From Phycisphaeraceae bacterium (GTDB lineage: Bacteria; Planctomycetota; Phycisphaerae; Phycisphaerales; SM1A02): 64,000 nt of DNA. This document shows, one piece after another, positions 8,631-17,855 of the stretch (position 1 is the first letter of the stretch; every line of letters starts with the position of its first letter). The DNA lies in the NCBI GenBank assembly GCA_015709595.1, contig CP054178.1, positions 2,547,205 through 2,611,204 of the forward strand. Reading direction: 5' to 3'. Made by a program: the position numbers and the translations under genes. The notes under the pieces were generated by a model. That model ran no database searches, was not told the origin of the DNA, and worked only from the letters and a program-made list of their open reading frames with translations.

Positions 8631-10391
8631 ATGGCATCCACCACCGCGCTCTTCACCGGTCTGTCGGGGCTGTCGGCCAATGCCCGCCGCCTCGACGTGA
8701 TCGGCAACAACATCGCCAACGTCAACACCACCGCGTTCAAGGCGAACCGGATGATGTTCGCGCCGACCTTCAGTCGAACGTTCTCGATGGGCACCGCCCC
8801 GGCGGAAACCACGGGCGGCGCCAACCCGGGGCAGGTCGGGCTGGGGGCCAGCATCGCCGGCACGCAGCGCAACTTCAACAACGGGGCGATTTCCGCTACC
8901 GGCGTCGCCAGCGACGTGGCCATCGAGGGCGACGGCTTCTTCATCGTGCGCAACGGAACCGAACGGTTCTACACCCGCGCCGGGGCCTTTCAGCGCAACG
9001 CCGCCAACGACCTGGTCACGGTCAACGGGTCCAACGTCATGGGTTACGGCGTGGATGACCAGTTCCGCGTGGTCACCAGCGACCTGGTCAATCTCAACAT
9101 TCCCATCGGCACGCTCACCGTGGCGGAGCCGACGCGGAACGTGGTGTTCAACGGCAATCTGAACGCCTCGGGCGCGACCGCCACCACCGGCTCGATCCAC
9201 ACCACCCGCGCCTTCTACACCGACGCCGGACTCACCACGCTGCTCAACACGGCCAACTTCGACCTCACCGTGCCCGGCAACGACCTGTACATCGATGACG
9301 GCGCCGGCGGATCGTTCCTCGCGCTCGAGGGCGGCGCCGGAACCGTCATCACGGTCCGCGGCGTGGAGAAGGGCGGCAAGGATCTGGGGACGCGGTCGTT
9401 CGCCTTCTCCGCCACCGCCGTAAGCGGCGTGGACGACTACGGCGCCACCCTGCAGGACTTCATGGACTTCCTCGACGGCGTCTTCGGCCTCAACAGCACC
9501 GGGGTGAACGGACAGGACCTGGGCGGCTCCATTTCCTTCTCCAACGGGCAGATCGTTGTCACCGGCAACGAGGGCACCGCGCAGGATCTGAACATCGAAA
9601 CCGCCGACCTGGTCGCCACCAATGCCGGCAACGGCATCAGCCAGCCGTTCGTCATGTCGCGCACGGGCAGTGCGGACGGCGAATCGGTCCGCACCAGCTT
9701 CGTCGTGTACGACTCGCTCGGCACGCCGCTCACCGTGGACCTGACGCTGGTTCTGCAGCAGTCCACCCCCGGAGAGGGAACGACGTGGATGTTCCTGGCG
9801 GAGTCGACGGACAACAACGCCATCGACCGCGTGCTCGGCATCGGCCTGGTGACGTTCGACGCCAGCGGCCGTCTGGTTTCCACCAGCAACGACGCGTTCT
9901 CGCTGATCCGCACCAACGGCGCGGTCAGTCCGCTGACGGTGACGATGCAGTTCGACGACGGGGCCAACGCCATCAGCGCGCTGACTGATCAGAGCAGTCA
10001 GCTGGCGGCGGTCTTCCAGGACGGCTCGCCCATCGGCACGCTCAGCAACTTCTCCATCGGTGAGAACGGCGTCATCTCCGGCGCGTTCACCAACGGGCTG
10101 GTCCGCACCCTGGGTCAGATCGCCCTGGCGAAGTTCACGAATCCCGAGGGGCTGGTGGACGTGGGGAACAGTCTGTTCGCCATCGGACCCAACTCGGGGT
10201 CGCCGATCGTCGCCACGCCCCAGCAGTTCGGGACGGGGCGGCTGGTGTCGGGCGCGCTGGAGCTTTCCAATGTGGATCTGTCGCTTGAGTTCATCAACAT
10301 GATTCTCACGTCGACGGGGTATTCCGCCGCCAGCCGGGTCATCACGACGACGGATGAACTGATGCAGCAGTTGCTGCGCCTGGGCGCGTGA
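8631..10391 (+). CDS. flgE: Flagellar hook protein FlgE
   Basis: A 586-residue hook subunit. The N-terminal rod/hook helix (ALFTGLSGLSANARRLDVIGNNIANVNTTAFK) and the C-terminal coiled-coil segment (ELSNVDLSLEFINMILTSTGYSAASRVI) are the conserved ends that form the inner tube. Between them, the FlgE D1 region carries AISATGVASDVAIEGDGFFIV. The variable outer domains (about 160-450) are larger than in enterobacteria, where FlgE has about 400 residues. It is the last flagellar gene of the block; a long open frame on the opposite strand here is a shadow. Confidence 0.95.
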   Translation: MASTTALFTGLSGLSANARRLDVIGNNIANVNTTAFKANRMMFAPTFSRTFSMGTAPAETTGGANPGQVGLGASIAGTQRNFNNGAISATGVASDVAIEGDGFFIVRNGTERFYTRAGAFQRNAANDLVTVNGSNVMGYGVDDQFRVVTSDLVNLNIPIGTLTVAEPTRNVVFNGNLNASGATATTGSIHTTRAFYTDAGLTTLLNTANFDLTVPGNDLYIDDGAGGSFLALEGGAGTVITVRGVEKGGKDLGTRSFAFSATAVSGVDDYGATLQDFMDFLDGVFGLNSTGVNGQDLGGSISFSNGQIVVTGNEGTAQDLNIETADLVATNAGNGISQPFVMSRTGSADGESVRTSFVVYDSLGTPLTVDLTLVLQQSTPGEGTTWMFLAESTDNNAIDRVLGIGLVTFDASGRLVSTSNDAFSLIRTNGAVSPLTVTMQFDDGANAISALTDQSSQLAAVFQDGSPIGTLSNFSIGENGVISGAFTNGLVRTLGQIALAKFTNPEGLVDVGNSLFAIGPNSGSPIVATPQQFGTGRLVSGALELSNVDLSLEFINMILTSTGYSAASRVITTTDELMQQLLRLGA

Positions 10392-10439
10392 CGCGCGATG
10401 AGAGAAGCGTCCGTCGCCGTCACCGGGGCGCGCGACCGC

Positions 10440-10445
10440 TACGAT
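10440..10445 (+). promoter_or_regulatory. -10-like hexamer (TACGAT), leaderless-type promoter
   Basis: TACGAT ends six bases before the ATG at 10452, and no Shine-Dalgarno lies between. This spacing would put the transcript start at or next to the A of the ATG. No convincing -35 is seen. The same arrangement occurs before several other genes in the window. Confidence 0.45.
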
Positions 10446-10451
10446 CCACGC

Positions 10452-12620
10452 ATGACTGGCCCGGCCGCCGACGCTTCGCATCGTGTGAATGACGGGTTGA
10501 ACGCGCGCCTGCTGGCGGAGTCGCTGCGAGGGCTGGAGTCATCGCGTCCGGGATCGGAGCGCCCCGGGTGGCCGATCGGCGCGGTCGAACCGGCGTCGGA
10601 TGATCCCGAGCGGGCCCTCATCAGTCGAGCGGTGGTTCATGCCGAGGCCCCGCGACTGGCCGCTTCGCTCCGGCGTTTCATCCGTAGGTCGGTGATGCTG
10701 GTTCTTCTGATGATGCTGATCCCGCTGGTCGCGGGCGGCGTGGCGGCCCGCGCGGCCGTCACGGGAACCACCGCCAACGTCTTCGGGCTTCTGGGGGGAT
10801 TGCTCGGGGTGCAGACGGTCTTCCTGCTGCTGTGGGCGGCGGTCATGGCGTCCTCACGCCGCGCCGGGGGAGGCGTGGTCGGTCGAACCCTCATCGAGTT
10901 CGCCATGAGCGTGATGCGACGGGTGCTCCGATCGGATGTGGACGCCGCCTCGGCGCAGGCCCTCGGCTCGGTCCTGGCGTTTCCGCGCGTCGGTCGATGG
11001 ATGATCTCCCTGCTGACGCACGCGGCGTGGGCCTGCTTCAACCTGGGAGCGATGGCGGCTCTGGCGTTCATGTTTCTCGGCGAGGGTTATCAATTCCGCT
11101 GGGATTCCACGTGGCTTTCAGCGGAGTCCTACGCGAGGGTCATCCATTGGGTGGGCGCGGGCCCGGACGCCCTGGGCTTTCCAACGCCCGATGCGTCGCA
11201 GATCGCCGCTTCGAGAACGGCTTCGGGCGGCCCGGCGGCGCAGGATGAGCCCACCCGCGCCGCGTGGTCGTGGCTGTTCTTCGGGTCGGTCGTGGTGTAC
11301 GGCCTGGCGCCGCGGCTGTTGCTGGCGCTGTCGTCGGGAGTTCTGCTGCGACGATCGCTGCGGCGGTATCGGCTCGATCTGGATCACCCGTACTACATGT
11401 CGCTGCTGCGCGCCAGGCATGCGCCCGTCGCCGCCCCGGCGCCGCGGGGCGATGAAACCACGACGCCATCCGTCGCGGGCCGGATGAGTTCGTCCCGCAA
11501 CGCACCGCCGGGTTGCGCCGTCGGCCTGTTGGGATACGAGATCACCTCGGACAACTGGCCTCCCCTTCGTGAGGGCCTCGACCTGGGCCGCATCGACGAT
11601 CGGGCGCAGCTCACCGGCGCGCTGAACCGGGCGAAGGCCCAATCGGGTGAAGTGGGGCGAGTGCTGGTGTTCGTCGAGCTGCGCACGTCACCCGATCGCG
11701 GTGTGCGCGGCGTCCTGGAGCACGTCGCCACGTCGCTGCCTCGTTGGGAAATCTGGGTGGTGCTGAGCGGCGGCCGGGCGTTCAACAGTCGCGCCGGCGC
11801 CGAGGCGACGGAGCGCCGCGTCGCCGGCTGGCGCCGCATCGTGCGCGATGCGGGACTGGACGCGGATCGCGTGGTCGAACTCGACCTCGATCATCTCACC
11901 GACGTGACGCGTTCCCGGCTGCGGGCGATGGCGCGGGGTGAGTCGATCAACGAAGTCGCCGGACGTTGCCTCGAAGGCGCCTTCGGGCTGATTCAGGAAG
12001 CAGCCGAGCAGTGGACGCCGTGCGTGCCGTGGAAGGCGCAGGTCGAGTTGCTTCAGCGCCTCGACGCGCTGTACGGTCGTGGCGCGGGGAGAGCCGGTCC
12101 ATCCGTCTGGCAGGCCTCCGTGGATCGCCTGTCGCGCGTGCGCTCGGTCGCCGAAGCGTCCGAGGCGTTGACCGGCGCCGCACGGCAGTTCGCCGAGCGG
12201 CTGCCGCCATCGCTTCGCCTGCGGCCAGCATGGATGGCGGCTGGCGCGGTGGCCGGCGCGGTGGGGTGTCTGGCCGCGGCGCTCACGCTGGCGCCGGCGG
12301 CGGTGGGGGCGTTGCCGCTCTGGTCCGGGCTTGGCGCGGCGGTGGCGGGCGCGATGTCCTCGCTCGGCAGGAGCGGCGGCGCCGAGGCGACAGCATGCGA
12401 TGACCACGGGGCGTCCCGGGGGTCGGCGGTTCGCGCCGCGGCGCTGTACGCCATGACCCTGGAGTCGCAGGGGCGGCCGGAGTCACGGATCAGTCAGGTG
12501 CTGGAGCGTGCAATCCCGGCGGATGAACCCGAGCTGGAGGATGTCGATTCCATCCGCCGCTGGCTGGATGACGTGCGCCACCGCTTCGATCTGGCTCTGG
12601 TTTCGGAGGGCGTCGCGTGA
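10452..12620 (+). CDS. DUF2868 family membrane protein
   Basis: A 722-residue membrane protein from the ATG at 10452. An in-frame ATG at 10398 would add 18 residues, but the -10-like TACGAT favours 10452. Membrane segments are seen at about 77-98, 108-132, 192-214, 272-300 and 594-637. The stretch from GYQFRWDSTWLS to DALGFPTPDASQIAASR is the diagnostic DUF2868 core (an aromatic/W-x-S/T-T region, then L-G-x-P-x-P). A cytoplasmic Rossmann-like region follows (RVLVFVELRTSPDRGV and IWVVLSGGRAFNS). The function is unknown. DUF2868 genes are known to pair with DUF3482 GTPases, as here, where the next start overlaps this stop. Confidence 0.75.
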   Translation: MTGPAADASHRVNDGLNARLLAESLRGLESSRPGSERPGWPIGAVEPASDDPERALISRAVVHAEAPRLAASLRRFIRRSVMLVLLMMLIPLVAGGVAARAAVTGTTANVFGLLGGLLGVQTVFLLLWAAVMASSRRAGGGVVGRTLIEFAMSVMRRVLRSDVDAASAQALGSVLAFPRVGRWMISLLTHAAWACFNLGAMAALAFMFLGEGYQFRWDSTWLSAESYARVIHWVGAGPDALGFPTPDASQIAASRTASGGPAAQDEPTRAAWSWLFFGSVVVYGLAPRLLLALSSGVLLRRSLRRYRLDLDHPYYMSLLRARHAPVAAPAPRGDETTTPSVAGRMSSSRNAPPGCAVGLLGYEITSDNWPPLREGLDLGRIDDRAQLTGALNRAKAQSGEVGRVLVFVELRTSPDRGVRGVLEHVATSLPRWEIWVVLSGGRAFNSRAGAEATERRVAGWRRIVRDAGLDADRVVELDLDHLTDVTRSRLRAMARGESINEVAGRCLEGAFGLIQEAAEQWTPCVPWKAQVELLQRLDALYGRGAGRAGPSVWQASVDRLSRVRSVAEASEALTGAARQFAERLPPSLRLRPAWMAAGAVAGAVGCLAAALTLAPAAVGALPLWSGLGAAVAGAMSSLGRSGGAEATACDDHGASRGSAVRAAALYAMTLESQGRPESRISQVLERAIPADEPELEDVDSIRRWLDDVRHRFDLALVSEGVA

Positions 12621-14029
12621 GCGGGCGGCTTCTGCGCATTGCGGTGATCGGTCATGCCAACACCGGCAAGACGTCGCTGCTTCGCACGCTGCTGCGCGAT
12701 GTCGGCTTCGGGGAAGTATCCGATGAGCCGGGGACGACGCGCGAGGTGGCGGCGGGCGTGCTCACCGTCGCCGGGCGTCCCGCCGTCGAACTGTTCGACA
12801 CCCCGGGGCTGGAGGATTCCAGCACGTTGCTGGAAGTGCTGGAGCAGGGGCGGACCTCGCTCCGGGTCGACGGGCCGGCGATGATCGAAGCGTTTCTGTC
12901 GTCGCCGCGGGCCTCTGATGGTCTGGCTCAGGAGGCCAAGGCCATCCGTCAGGTGCTGGCGTGCGACGTGGCGCTGTACGTGATCGACGCGCGCGACCCG
13001 GTGCTGGGGCGGCATCGCGACGAGCTGCGCATCCTCACGTTCTGCGCCCGCCCGGTGGTGCCGGTGCTGAACTTCATCGCCTCGCCGGATGCCCGGACCG
13101 CGACGTGGCGATCGGAGCTGGCCCGCGTCAACATGCACGCCGCCGCCGAGTTCGACACCGTGGTGCTGGAAGCGGATGGAGAGGTCCGGCTTTTTGAGAA
13201 GATCCGCTCCCTCGCCGACGCCCATCGGGCCACGCTGGACGCGCTGATTGATGAGCGTCGCCAAGAGCGGCGGCGGCTGATCCACGCTTCCGCCCGGTTG
13301 ATCGCGGACATGCTCGTGGACGCGGCGGCCTTCGCCATCGAGACGCCGCTCCATGATGCCGGCTCGACCGAGCAGGCCACCGATGACATGCGGAATGCGA
13401 TCCGTCGGCGCGAGCAGCAGTGCGTCGATGATCTGCTGCGATTGCACCGATTCCGTCCCGATGACGCCGTCGCCTCGCCGTTGCCCGTGGACGGCGGAAC
13501 GTGGGGGCAGGATCTCTTCTCGATCGAGGCCCTGGAGGAGTATGGCGTCCGCGGGGGGAAGGGCGCCGCCGCCGGAGCCATGGTCGGACTGGCTCTGGAC
13601 GTGATGTTCGGCGGGATGAGTCTGGGCGCCGCCGCCGCGCTCGGTGCGAGCATCGGCGCGGCCATCAACGCCGGCCGCCTGCCTGGCCGACAACTGATGC
13701 GGCGTCTGCGCGGGCGGGCGGAGCTGCGCGCCAACGAGCAGACCCTGATGCTCATGGCCTCGCGTGAGACACACCTGGCCCGCGCCCTGCTGCATCGCGG
13801 TCACGCGGCCATCTCTCCCGCCCGGACCACCGACGGGCTCTCGCCCTCAGAGGACGCATCCCCCATCCTGCGTCCCTTCCGTCGGGCCGCTCGACACCAT
13901 GCCTGGTCGCGCCTGAATGCCGGGAACCCCGCCTTGACCGCCCTGAGTGATCGCGGCCGCATCGACACGGTGGAAGAGGTCGCTTCGCTGCTCATTCGAT
14001 GGATCGACGCTTCCATCGAACGTTGTTGA
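12617..14029 (+). CDS. DUF3482 family GTPase
   Basis: A 470-residue P-loop GTPase starting at GTG, overlapping the DUF2868 stop by four bases. G1 is GHANTGKTS (about residues 12-20). G2 is the threonine in PGTTREV. G3 is DTPGL. The usual G4 NKxD is replaced by NFIA in VVPVLNFIASPD, as I recall for this family. The C-terminal half has the glycine/alanine-rich amphipathic segment GGKGAAAGAMVGLALDVMFGG that marks DUF3482. It probably acts at the inner face of the membrane with its DUF2868 partner. Substrate and process are unknown. Confidence 0.8.
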   Translation: MSGRLLRIAVIGHANTGKTSLLRTLLRDVGFGEVSDEPGTTREVAAGVLTVAGRPAVELFDTPGLEDSSTLLEVLEQGRTSLRVDGPAMIEAFLSSPRASDGLAQEAKAIRQVLACDVALYVIDARDPVLGRHRDELRILTFCARPVVPVLNFIASPDARTATWRSELARVNMHAAAEFDTVVLEADGEVRLFEKIRSLADAHRATLDALIDERRQERRRLIHASARLIADMLVDAAAFAIETPLHDAGSTEQATDDMRNAIRRREQQCVDDLLRLHRFRPDDAVASPLPVDGGTWGQDLFSIEALEEYGVRGGKGAAAGAMVGLALDVMFGGMSLGAAAALGASIGAAINAGRLPGRQLMRRLRGRAELRANEQTLMLMASRETHLARALLHRGHAAISPARTTDGLSPSEDASPILRPFRRAARHHAWSRLNAGNPALTALSDRGRIDTVEEVASLLIRWIDASIERC

Positions 14030-14125
14030 CGCGATGAGAATGGCCCCGGATTCCGCGTCTGGACGCTCGACTTGGTGTATGGGCTGGACTTCATGCTCGC
14101 CCGCCGCCCGCGCGGCGCATCCCGG

Positions 14126-14131
14126 TATCAT
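14126..14131 (+). promoter_or_regulatory. -10-like hexamer (TATCAT), leaderless-type promoter
   Basis: TATCAT ends seven bases before the ATG of the S9 peptidase gene at 14139. The seven intervening bases contain no Shine-Dalgarno. A transcript from it would begin at or just before the start codon. No clear -35. Confidence 0.5.
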
Positions 14132-14138
14132 CTCCACC

Positions 14139-16412
14139 ATGAGGATCAACCGCTTTGGCGTCGCGGGATGGTGTTGTCTTGTTCTGGCGGCGGCGTGCCT
14201 GGCGCGCGGGGCGAGAGCGGGCGATCAGCCCATCGTCACCAGCGACCTGCTGCGCCTCCGCGCCATCACATCGATCGACGTGGCCAACGACGGCTCGAAG
14301 GCGGTCTTCGCGCTGCGCTCCATCGCCCAGGTGGAGGAGGACGAAGGACCGACCATCGACCGCGACGGCAAACCCAGGCCGCCGAAATACGAGTATCGCT
14401 CGCACCTGTACGTGATCGATCTCACCATCGCCGACGCCTCGGCCGTGCAGCTGACGCACGGGCGTCGGAACGATCACTCGCCGCGCCTGGCGCCGGATGG
14501 CCGATCGGTGGCGTTCGTGCGAGCGGGAACCGAGGAGGGCAAGGGCGACAAGCCGCAGGTGTGGCTGATGCCGCTCGGGGGTTCGGGGGGCGAGGCGCGG
14601 GCCATTACGGATTTCAAGCACGGGGCGGCCAATCCCGTCTGGTCGCCGCTGGGCACGGGGCTGGTGGTCTCGTCCTCGCTGCCGATGGAGGAGATCGAGG
14701 GTGTGCCGCCCTATCCGATGGAGCGTCCGCGGCGAACCTGGAAGGACGCCGAGTCGAAGCCCGAGCGGCCCATCGAACCGCGCCCGGACGGCACGCGCGA
14801 GCAGATTCGCGCCTGGTTGGAGCAGAATGCGCAGCGTGACAACCCGACCGTCATCACCCGGCTGGACTTCCACGACGAGTTGAATCTCAAGCCGCCCATG
14901 CGCTTCGCGCATCTGTTCCTGGTGCCGGCGCAACCTGCCGAGCCGACAGGACAGTCCGCCGCCGTTCAGCTCACCCGGGGCTTCTTCGATCACATGGACG
15001 CCTGTTTTCTTCCCGCGGGGGAGAAGGTCGTCTACGCCGCGAAAAAGCCGACGGATCGTCACCCGGATCGGGTGCTGGACACCGCCCTGTGGATGGTCAA
15101 CATCGACGGCACGGGCGACCGCACAGTCCTGTCGCGCCAGGGCTGGTCATTTGATTCGCCCCGTCCCAGCATGGACGGGTCGATCATCGCCTTCCGCGCC
15201 GAACAGACGGATGAGCCGAACTATCGGCAGACCCTGCTGGGTATGACGCCGACGGCCGGAGATGGTTCTGCCGACCCGATCTGGCTGACCGACACGCTGG
15301 ATCGGTCAGTCGGCTCGTTCGAGTGGATGACCTCGCGTGGGGCGATTCTGTTCACCTGCGCGGACCGCGGCGCCTTCCCGTTGTACTCGATCAGCCCATC
15401 CGTGCTTCAGCCGACCCCGATCGTGGAAGGCGCCAGGGGCGTTCACGCCTTCGACGTGGGTGGCGGCGCGATCGTCTACGCCCTGACCACGCCCGCCGAC
15501 CCCTGCGCGCTGGTGGTCAGCACCCCCCGTCACGGCGAGCGGATCGCCTTCCGCCCCAACGCCTGGGTCTACGACAAGGCGCTGTCGGTGATGCAGGAAG
15601 GGTGGATTGACCGGCCCGACGGCACGCGCGTGCAGTACTGGATCATGCCGCCCACGAATGTGAAGGATGGCGAGAAGTACCCGCTCGTGCTCAACATTCA
15701 CGGCGGCCCCAGCGCCATGTGGGGCCCCGGCGAGATGACCATGTGGCACGAGTTCCAGTTGATGTGCTCGTGGGGCTACGGGGTGGTCTTCTGCAACCCG
15801 CGAGGCAGCGGGGGATACGGGTACGCCTTCCAGAAGGCCAATCACCAGAACTGGGGGACCGGCCCCGGCGGCGACGTGCTGGCCGCCGTCGATCGCGCGC
15901 TGAATCTGCCGTGGGTGGACGCGGATCGACTCGTCGTCACCGGCGGCAGTTACGCGGGATATCTCACCGCGTGGCTGATCGCGCACGATCAACGGTTCAA
16001 GGCGGCGGTGGCGCAGCGCGGCGTGTATGACCTGACCACCTTCTTCGGCGAGGGCAACGCCTGGCGGCTGGTGCCGTGGGCGATGGGGGGATACCCGTGG
16101 GAGTCCACCATCCGACCCATCCTGTCGCGCGAAAGCCCCTTCACCCACGTGCTGCGCATCCGTACACCGCTGCTCATCACGCACGCCAGCAACGACCTGC
16201 GAACCGGTGTGTCGCAGAGTGAGATGCTCTATCGCGCCCTGAAGGTGCTGGAACGGCCCGTGGAGTACGTCCGCTACCCCAACGCCGGGCATGACCTGTC
16301 ACGCACCGGCGACCCGCTGCAGAGAATGGATCGGCTCAACCGCATCATCGAGTTCTTCGAGCGGCACGTTCAGAATCCCCGAGCAGCGCCGGTGGTTCCG
16401 TCCGGAAGGTGA
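14139..16412 (+). CDS. S9 family prolyl oligopeptidase / acylaminoacyl-peptidase-like, exported
   Basis: A 757-residue serine peptidase. From the ATG at 14139 the protein begins with a signal peptide (GWCCLVLAAACLARGARA, cut before GDQP), so it is exported. A seven-bladed WD40-like beta propeller occupies about residues 30-480. The C-terminal alpha/beta-hydrolase domain has the nucleophile in GGSYAGY (Ser604), then Asp686 in SNDLRTG and His718 in NAGHDLSR, a complete triad in the normal order. The family cleaves short peptides. A charged insert at about 190-240 (KDAESKPERPIEPRPDG) is unusual. Longer upstream in-frame starts would place the signal peptide internally and are rejected. Confidence 0.9.
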   Translation: MRINRFGVAGWCCLVLAAACLARGARAGDQPIVTSDLLRLRAITSIDVANDGSKAVFALRSIAQVEEDEGPTIDRDGKPRPPKYEYRSHLYVIDLTIADASAVQLTHGRRNDHSPRLAPDGRSVAFVRAGTEEGKGDKPQVWLMPLGGSGGEARAITDFKHGAANPVWSPLGTGLVVSSSLPMEEIEGVPPYPMERPRRTWKDAESKPERPIEPRPDGTREQIRAWLEQNAQRDNPTVITRLDFHDELNLKPPMRFAHLFLVPAQPAEPTGQSAAVQLTRGFFDHMDACFLPAGEKVVYAAKKPTDRHPDRVLDTALWMVNIDGTGDRTVLSRQGWSFDSPRPSMDGSIIAFRAEQTDEPNYRQTLLGMTPTAGDGSADPIWLTDTLDRSVGSFEWMTSRGAILFTCADRGAFPLYSISPSVLQPTPIVEGARGVHAFDVGGGAIVYALTTPADPCALVVSTPRHGERIAFRPNAWVYDKALSVMQEGWIDRPDGTRVQYWIMPPTNVKDGEKYPLVLNIHGGPSAMWGPGEMTMWHEFQLMCSWGYGVVFCNPRGSGGYGYAFQKANHQNWGTGPGGDVLAAVDRALNLPWVDADRLVVTGGSYAGYLTAWLIAHDQRFKAAVAQRGVYDLTTFFGEGNAWRLVPWAMGGYPWESTIRPILSRESPFTHVLRIRTPLLITHASNDLRTGVSQSEMLYRALKVLERPVEYVRYPNAGHDLSRTGDPLQRMDRLNRIIEFFERHVQNPRAAPVVPSGR

Positions 16413-16542
16413 GGCAGGTCACCACGGCGCAGCGCGGCGGCGCCCGGAACTGGCGCGAATGGACCATCCGCCCTCACCGTGGCCTTATCATCCATTCCCG
16501 CCTTTCCTGTCTCTGGCGACGCCCGCCGTCCTGGGAGCCACC

Positions 16543-17706
16543 ATGTTCGACCTGTCCACGATCGCCACGATCCGATCCGGGGTTGAGACGCGTTCGATCT
16601 CCGCCGAGAACCCCACCGGCGAGCCGGGCAACGGCGCGCGGGCCCGCGTGGGCGATGACCCGCACACCACGCAGGCGGCGAGGGAGTTTCCCGGTCGAGG
16701 ACTGGGCTGGAAGGTTCGTCCCTGCCTGCGCCTGCGCCCGGGTGATTCCGCCACGCTGTGCGACATTGAAGGCCCGGGTGTGGTGCGGCACATCTGGATC
16801 ACGCTCGACTCCATGCGATCGCGGCTCTTCACCCTGCGCGTGTACTACGACGGGGTGGACTCGCCGTCGATCGAGTTGCCCGTGTGCGATTTCTTCGCCA
16901 ACGGCGTCAACGGGCGGGCGCGGATCGCCTCGCTGCCCATCGCCGTCAACCCGACGGGGGGCATGAACTCGTACTGGCCCATGCCGTTTCACCGGCGGCT
17001 GCGGATCACCGTCAGCAACGACTGGCCCACGCCCCACCCGACGCCTCACCCCACGCTGGTCGGCGCGGCCGTGTCACCGGACAACCGCGCTACTTGGCCG
17101 GTGGAGGAGTTCTTCTACCAGATCACCTGGACCCGCGAGCCGGTGGCGGACAACGCCGGATACCTGCACGCGCAGTGGCGGCGCACGGTGACGGAACGCG
17201 AGAGGCCCGAGTTCACCATCCTCGATGCCGCCCGCGGGCCGGGGCAATTCGTGGGCACGTACCTCATCTGGCAGCAGCTCTCCAATGGCTGGTGGGGCGA
17301 GGGAGAGGTCAAGTTCTTTGTGGATGGCGACGGCGGACAGGCCACCCACCCCACCATCTGCGGCACGGGCACGGAGGATTACTTCGGCGGGGCGTGGGGA
17401 TTCGCCGAGCCGGACGAGCGAGGCGTCCAGCGGCCGATCCCGTACACCACCGCGTTCCTCGGGTATCCGCAGGCGATCATCGACCGACAGACCATCCCCA
17501 TCCACGGGCTGTACCGCTGGCATGTGCCGGACCCGATCCACTTCCGGTCATCGCTGCGCGTCACATGCCAGGCGCTGGGCTGGTGGCCCACGCGAACGTA
17601 CCAGCCGCTGGCGGATGACATCATCGCCGTGGGTCTGTTCTACGCCCGCGAGGCGCAGCCCGTGCCGGCATCGCTGCCGGGTGTGTACGAGCGACTGCTT
17701 CGTTGA
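16543..17706 (+). CDS. DUF2961 / GH172 family glycoside hydrolase-like protein
   Basis: A 387-residue protein starting at ATG 16543 (MFDLSTIATIRSGVETRSIS). It has the family's double jelly-roll layout, the N-terminal ARxGDDPHTTQAAREFPGRGLGWKVRP region and the hallmark GTGTEDYFGGAWGF (Glu278, Asp279). The founding GH172 enzyme is a fructofuranosidase that makes difructose anhydride and has a catalytic glutamate, but planctomycete members are mostly uncharacterised. There is no signal peptide, so the protein looks cytoplasmic. A TATCAT hexamer at 16486-16491 could be its -10, giving a leader of about 45 bases. The next gene is convergent. Confidence 0.85.
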   Translation: MFDLSTIATIRSGVETRSISAENPTGEPGNGARARVGDDPHTTQAAREFPGRGLGWKVRPCLRLRPGDSATLCDIEGPGVVRHIWITLDSMRSRLFTLRVYYDGVDSPSIELPVCDFFANGVNGRARIASLPIAVNPTGGMNSYWPMPFHRRLRITVSNDWPTPHPTPHPTLVGAAVSPDNRATWPVEEFFYQITWTREPVADNAGYLHAQWRRTVTERERPEFTILDAARGPGQFVGTYLIWQQLSNGWWGEGEVKFFVDGDGGQATHPTICGTGTEDYFGGAWGFAEPDERGVQRPIPYTTAFLGYPQAIIDRQTIPIHGLYRWHVPDPIHFRSSLRVTCQALGWWPTRTYQPLADDIIAVGLFYAREAQPVPASLPGVYERLLR

Positions 17707-17855
17707 ACGGCGTGCGATTGCGGTCCGGTGGTGTTTGACAGGAAGGTCAACCGGATTCCGTCCTGGCGGACTCCGCCGAGCGCCGATCAAGATCGTCGAT
17801 TGGCGCGATCGGTCGCGCTGTTCACCGCGTGCGTTGATCGGGATTCACCAGCGGA

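Noticed and set aside
8160-10481. 773-codon open frame on the minus strand opposite flgE and its upstream gene
   Set aside because: Its sequence is low-complexity, Arg/His/Gly-rich with no recognisable motif, and the + strand genes on the same DNA are clear. High GC opens such antisense frames.
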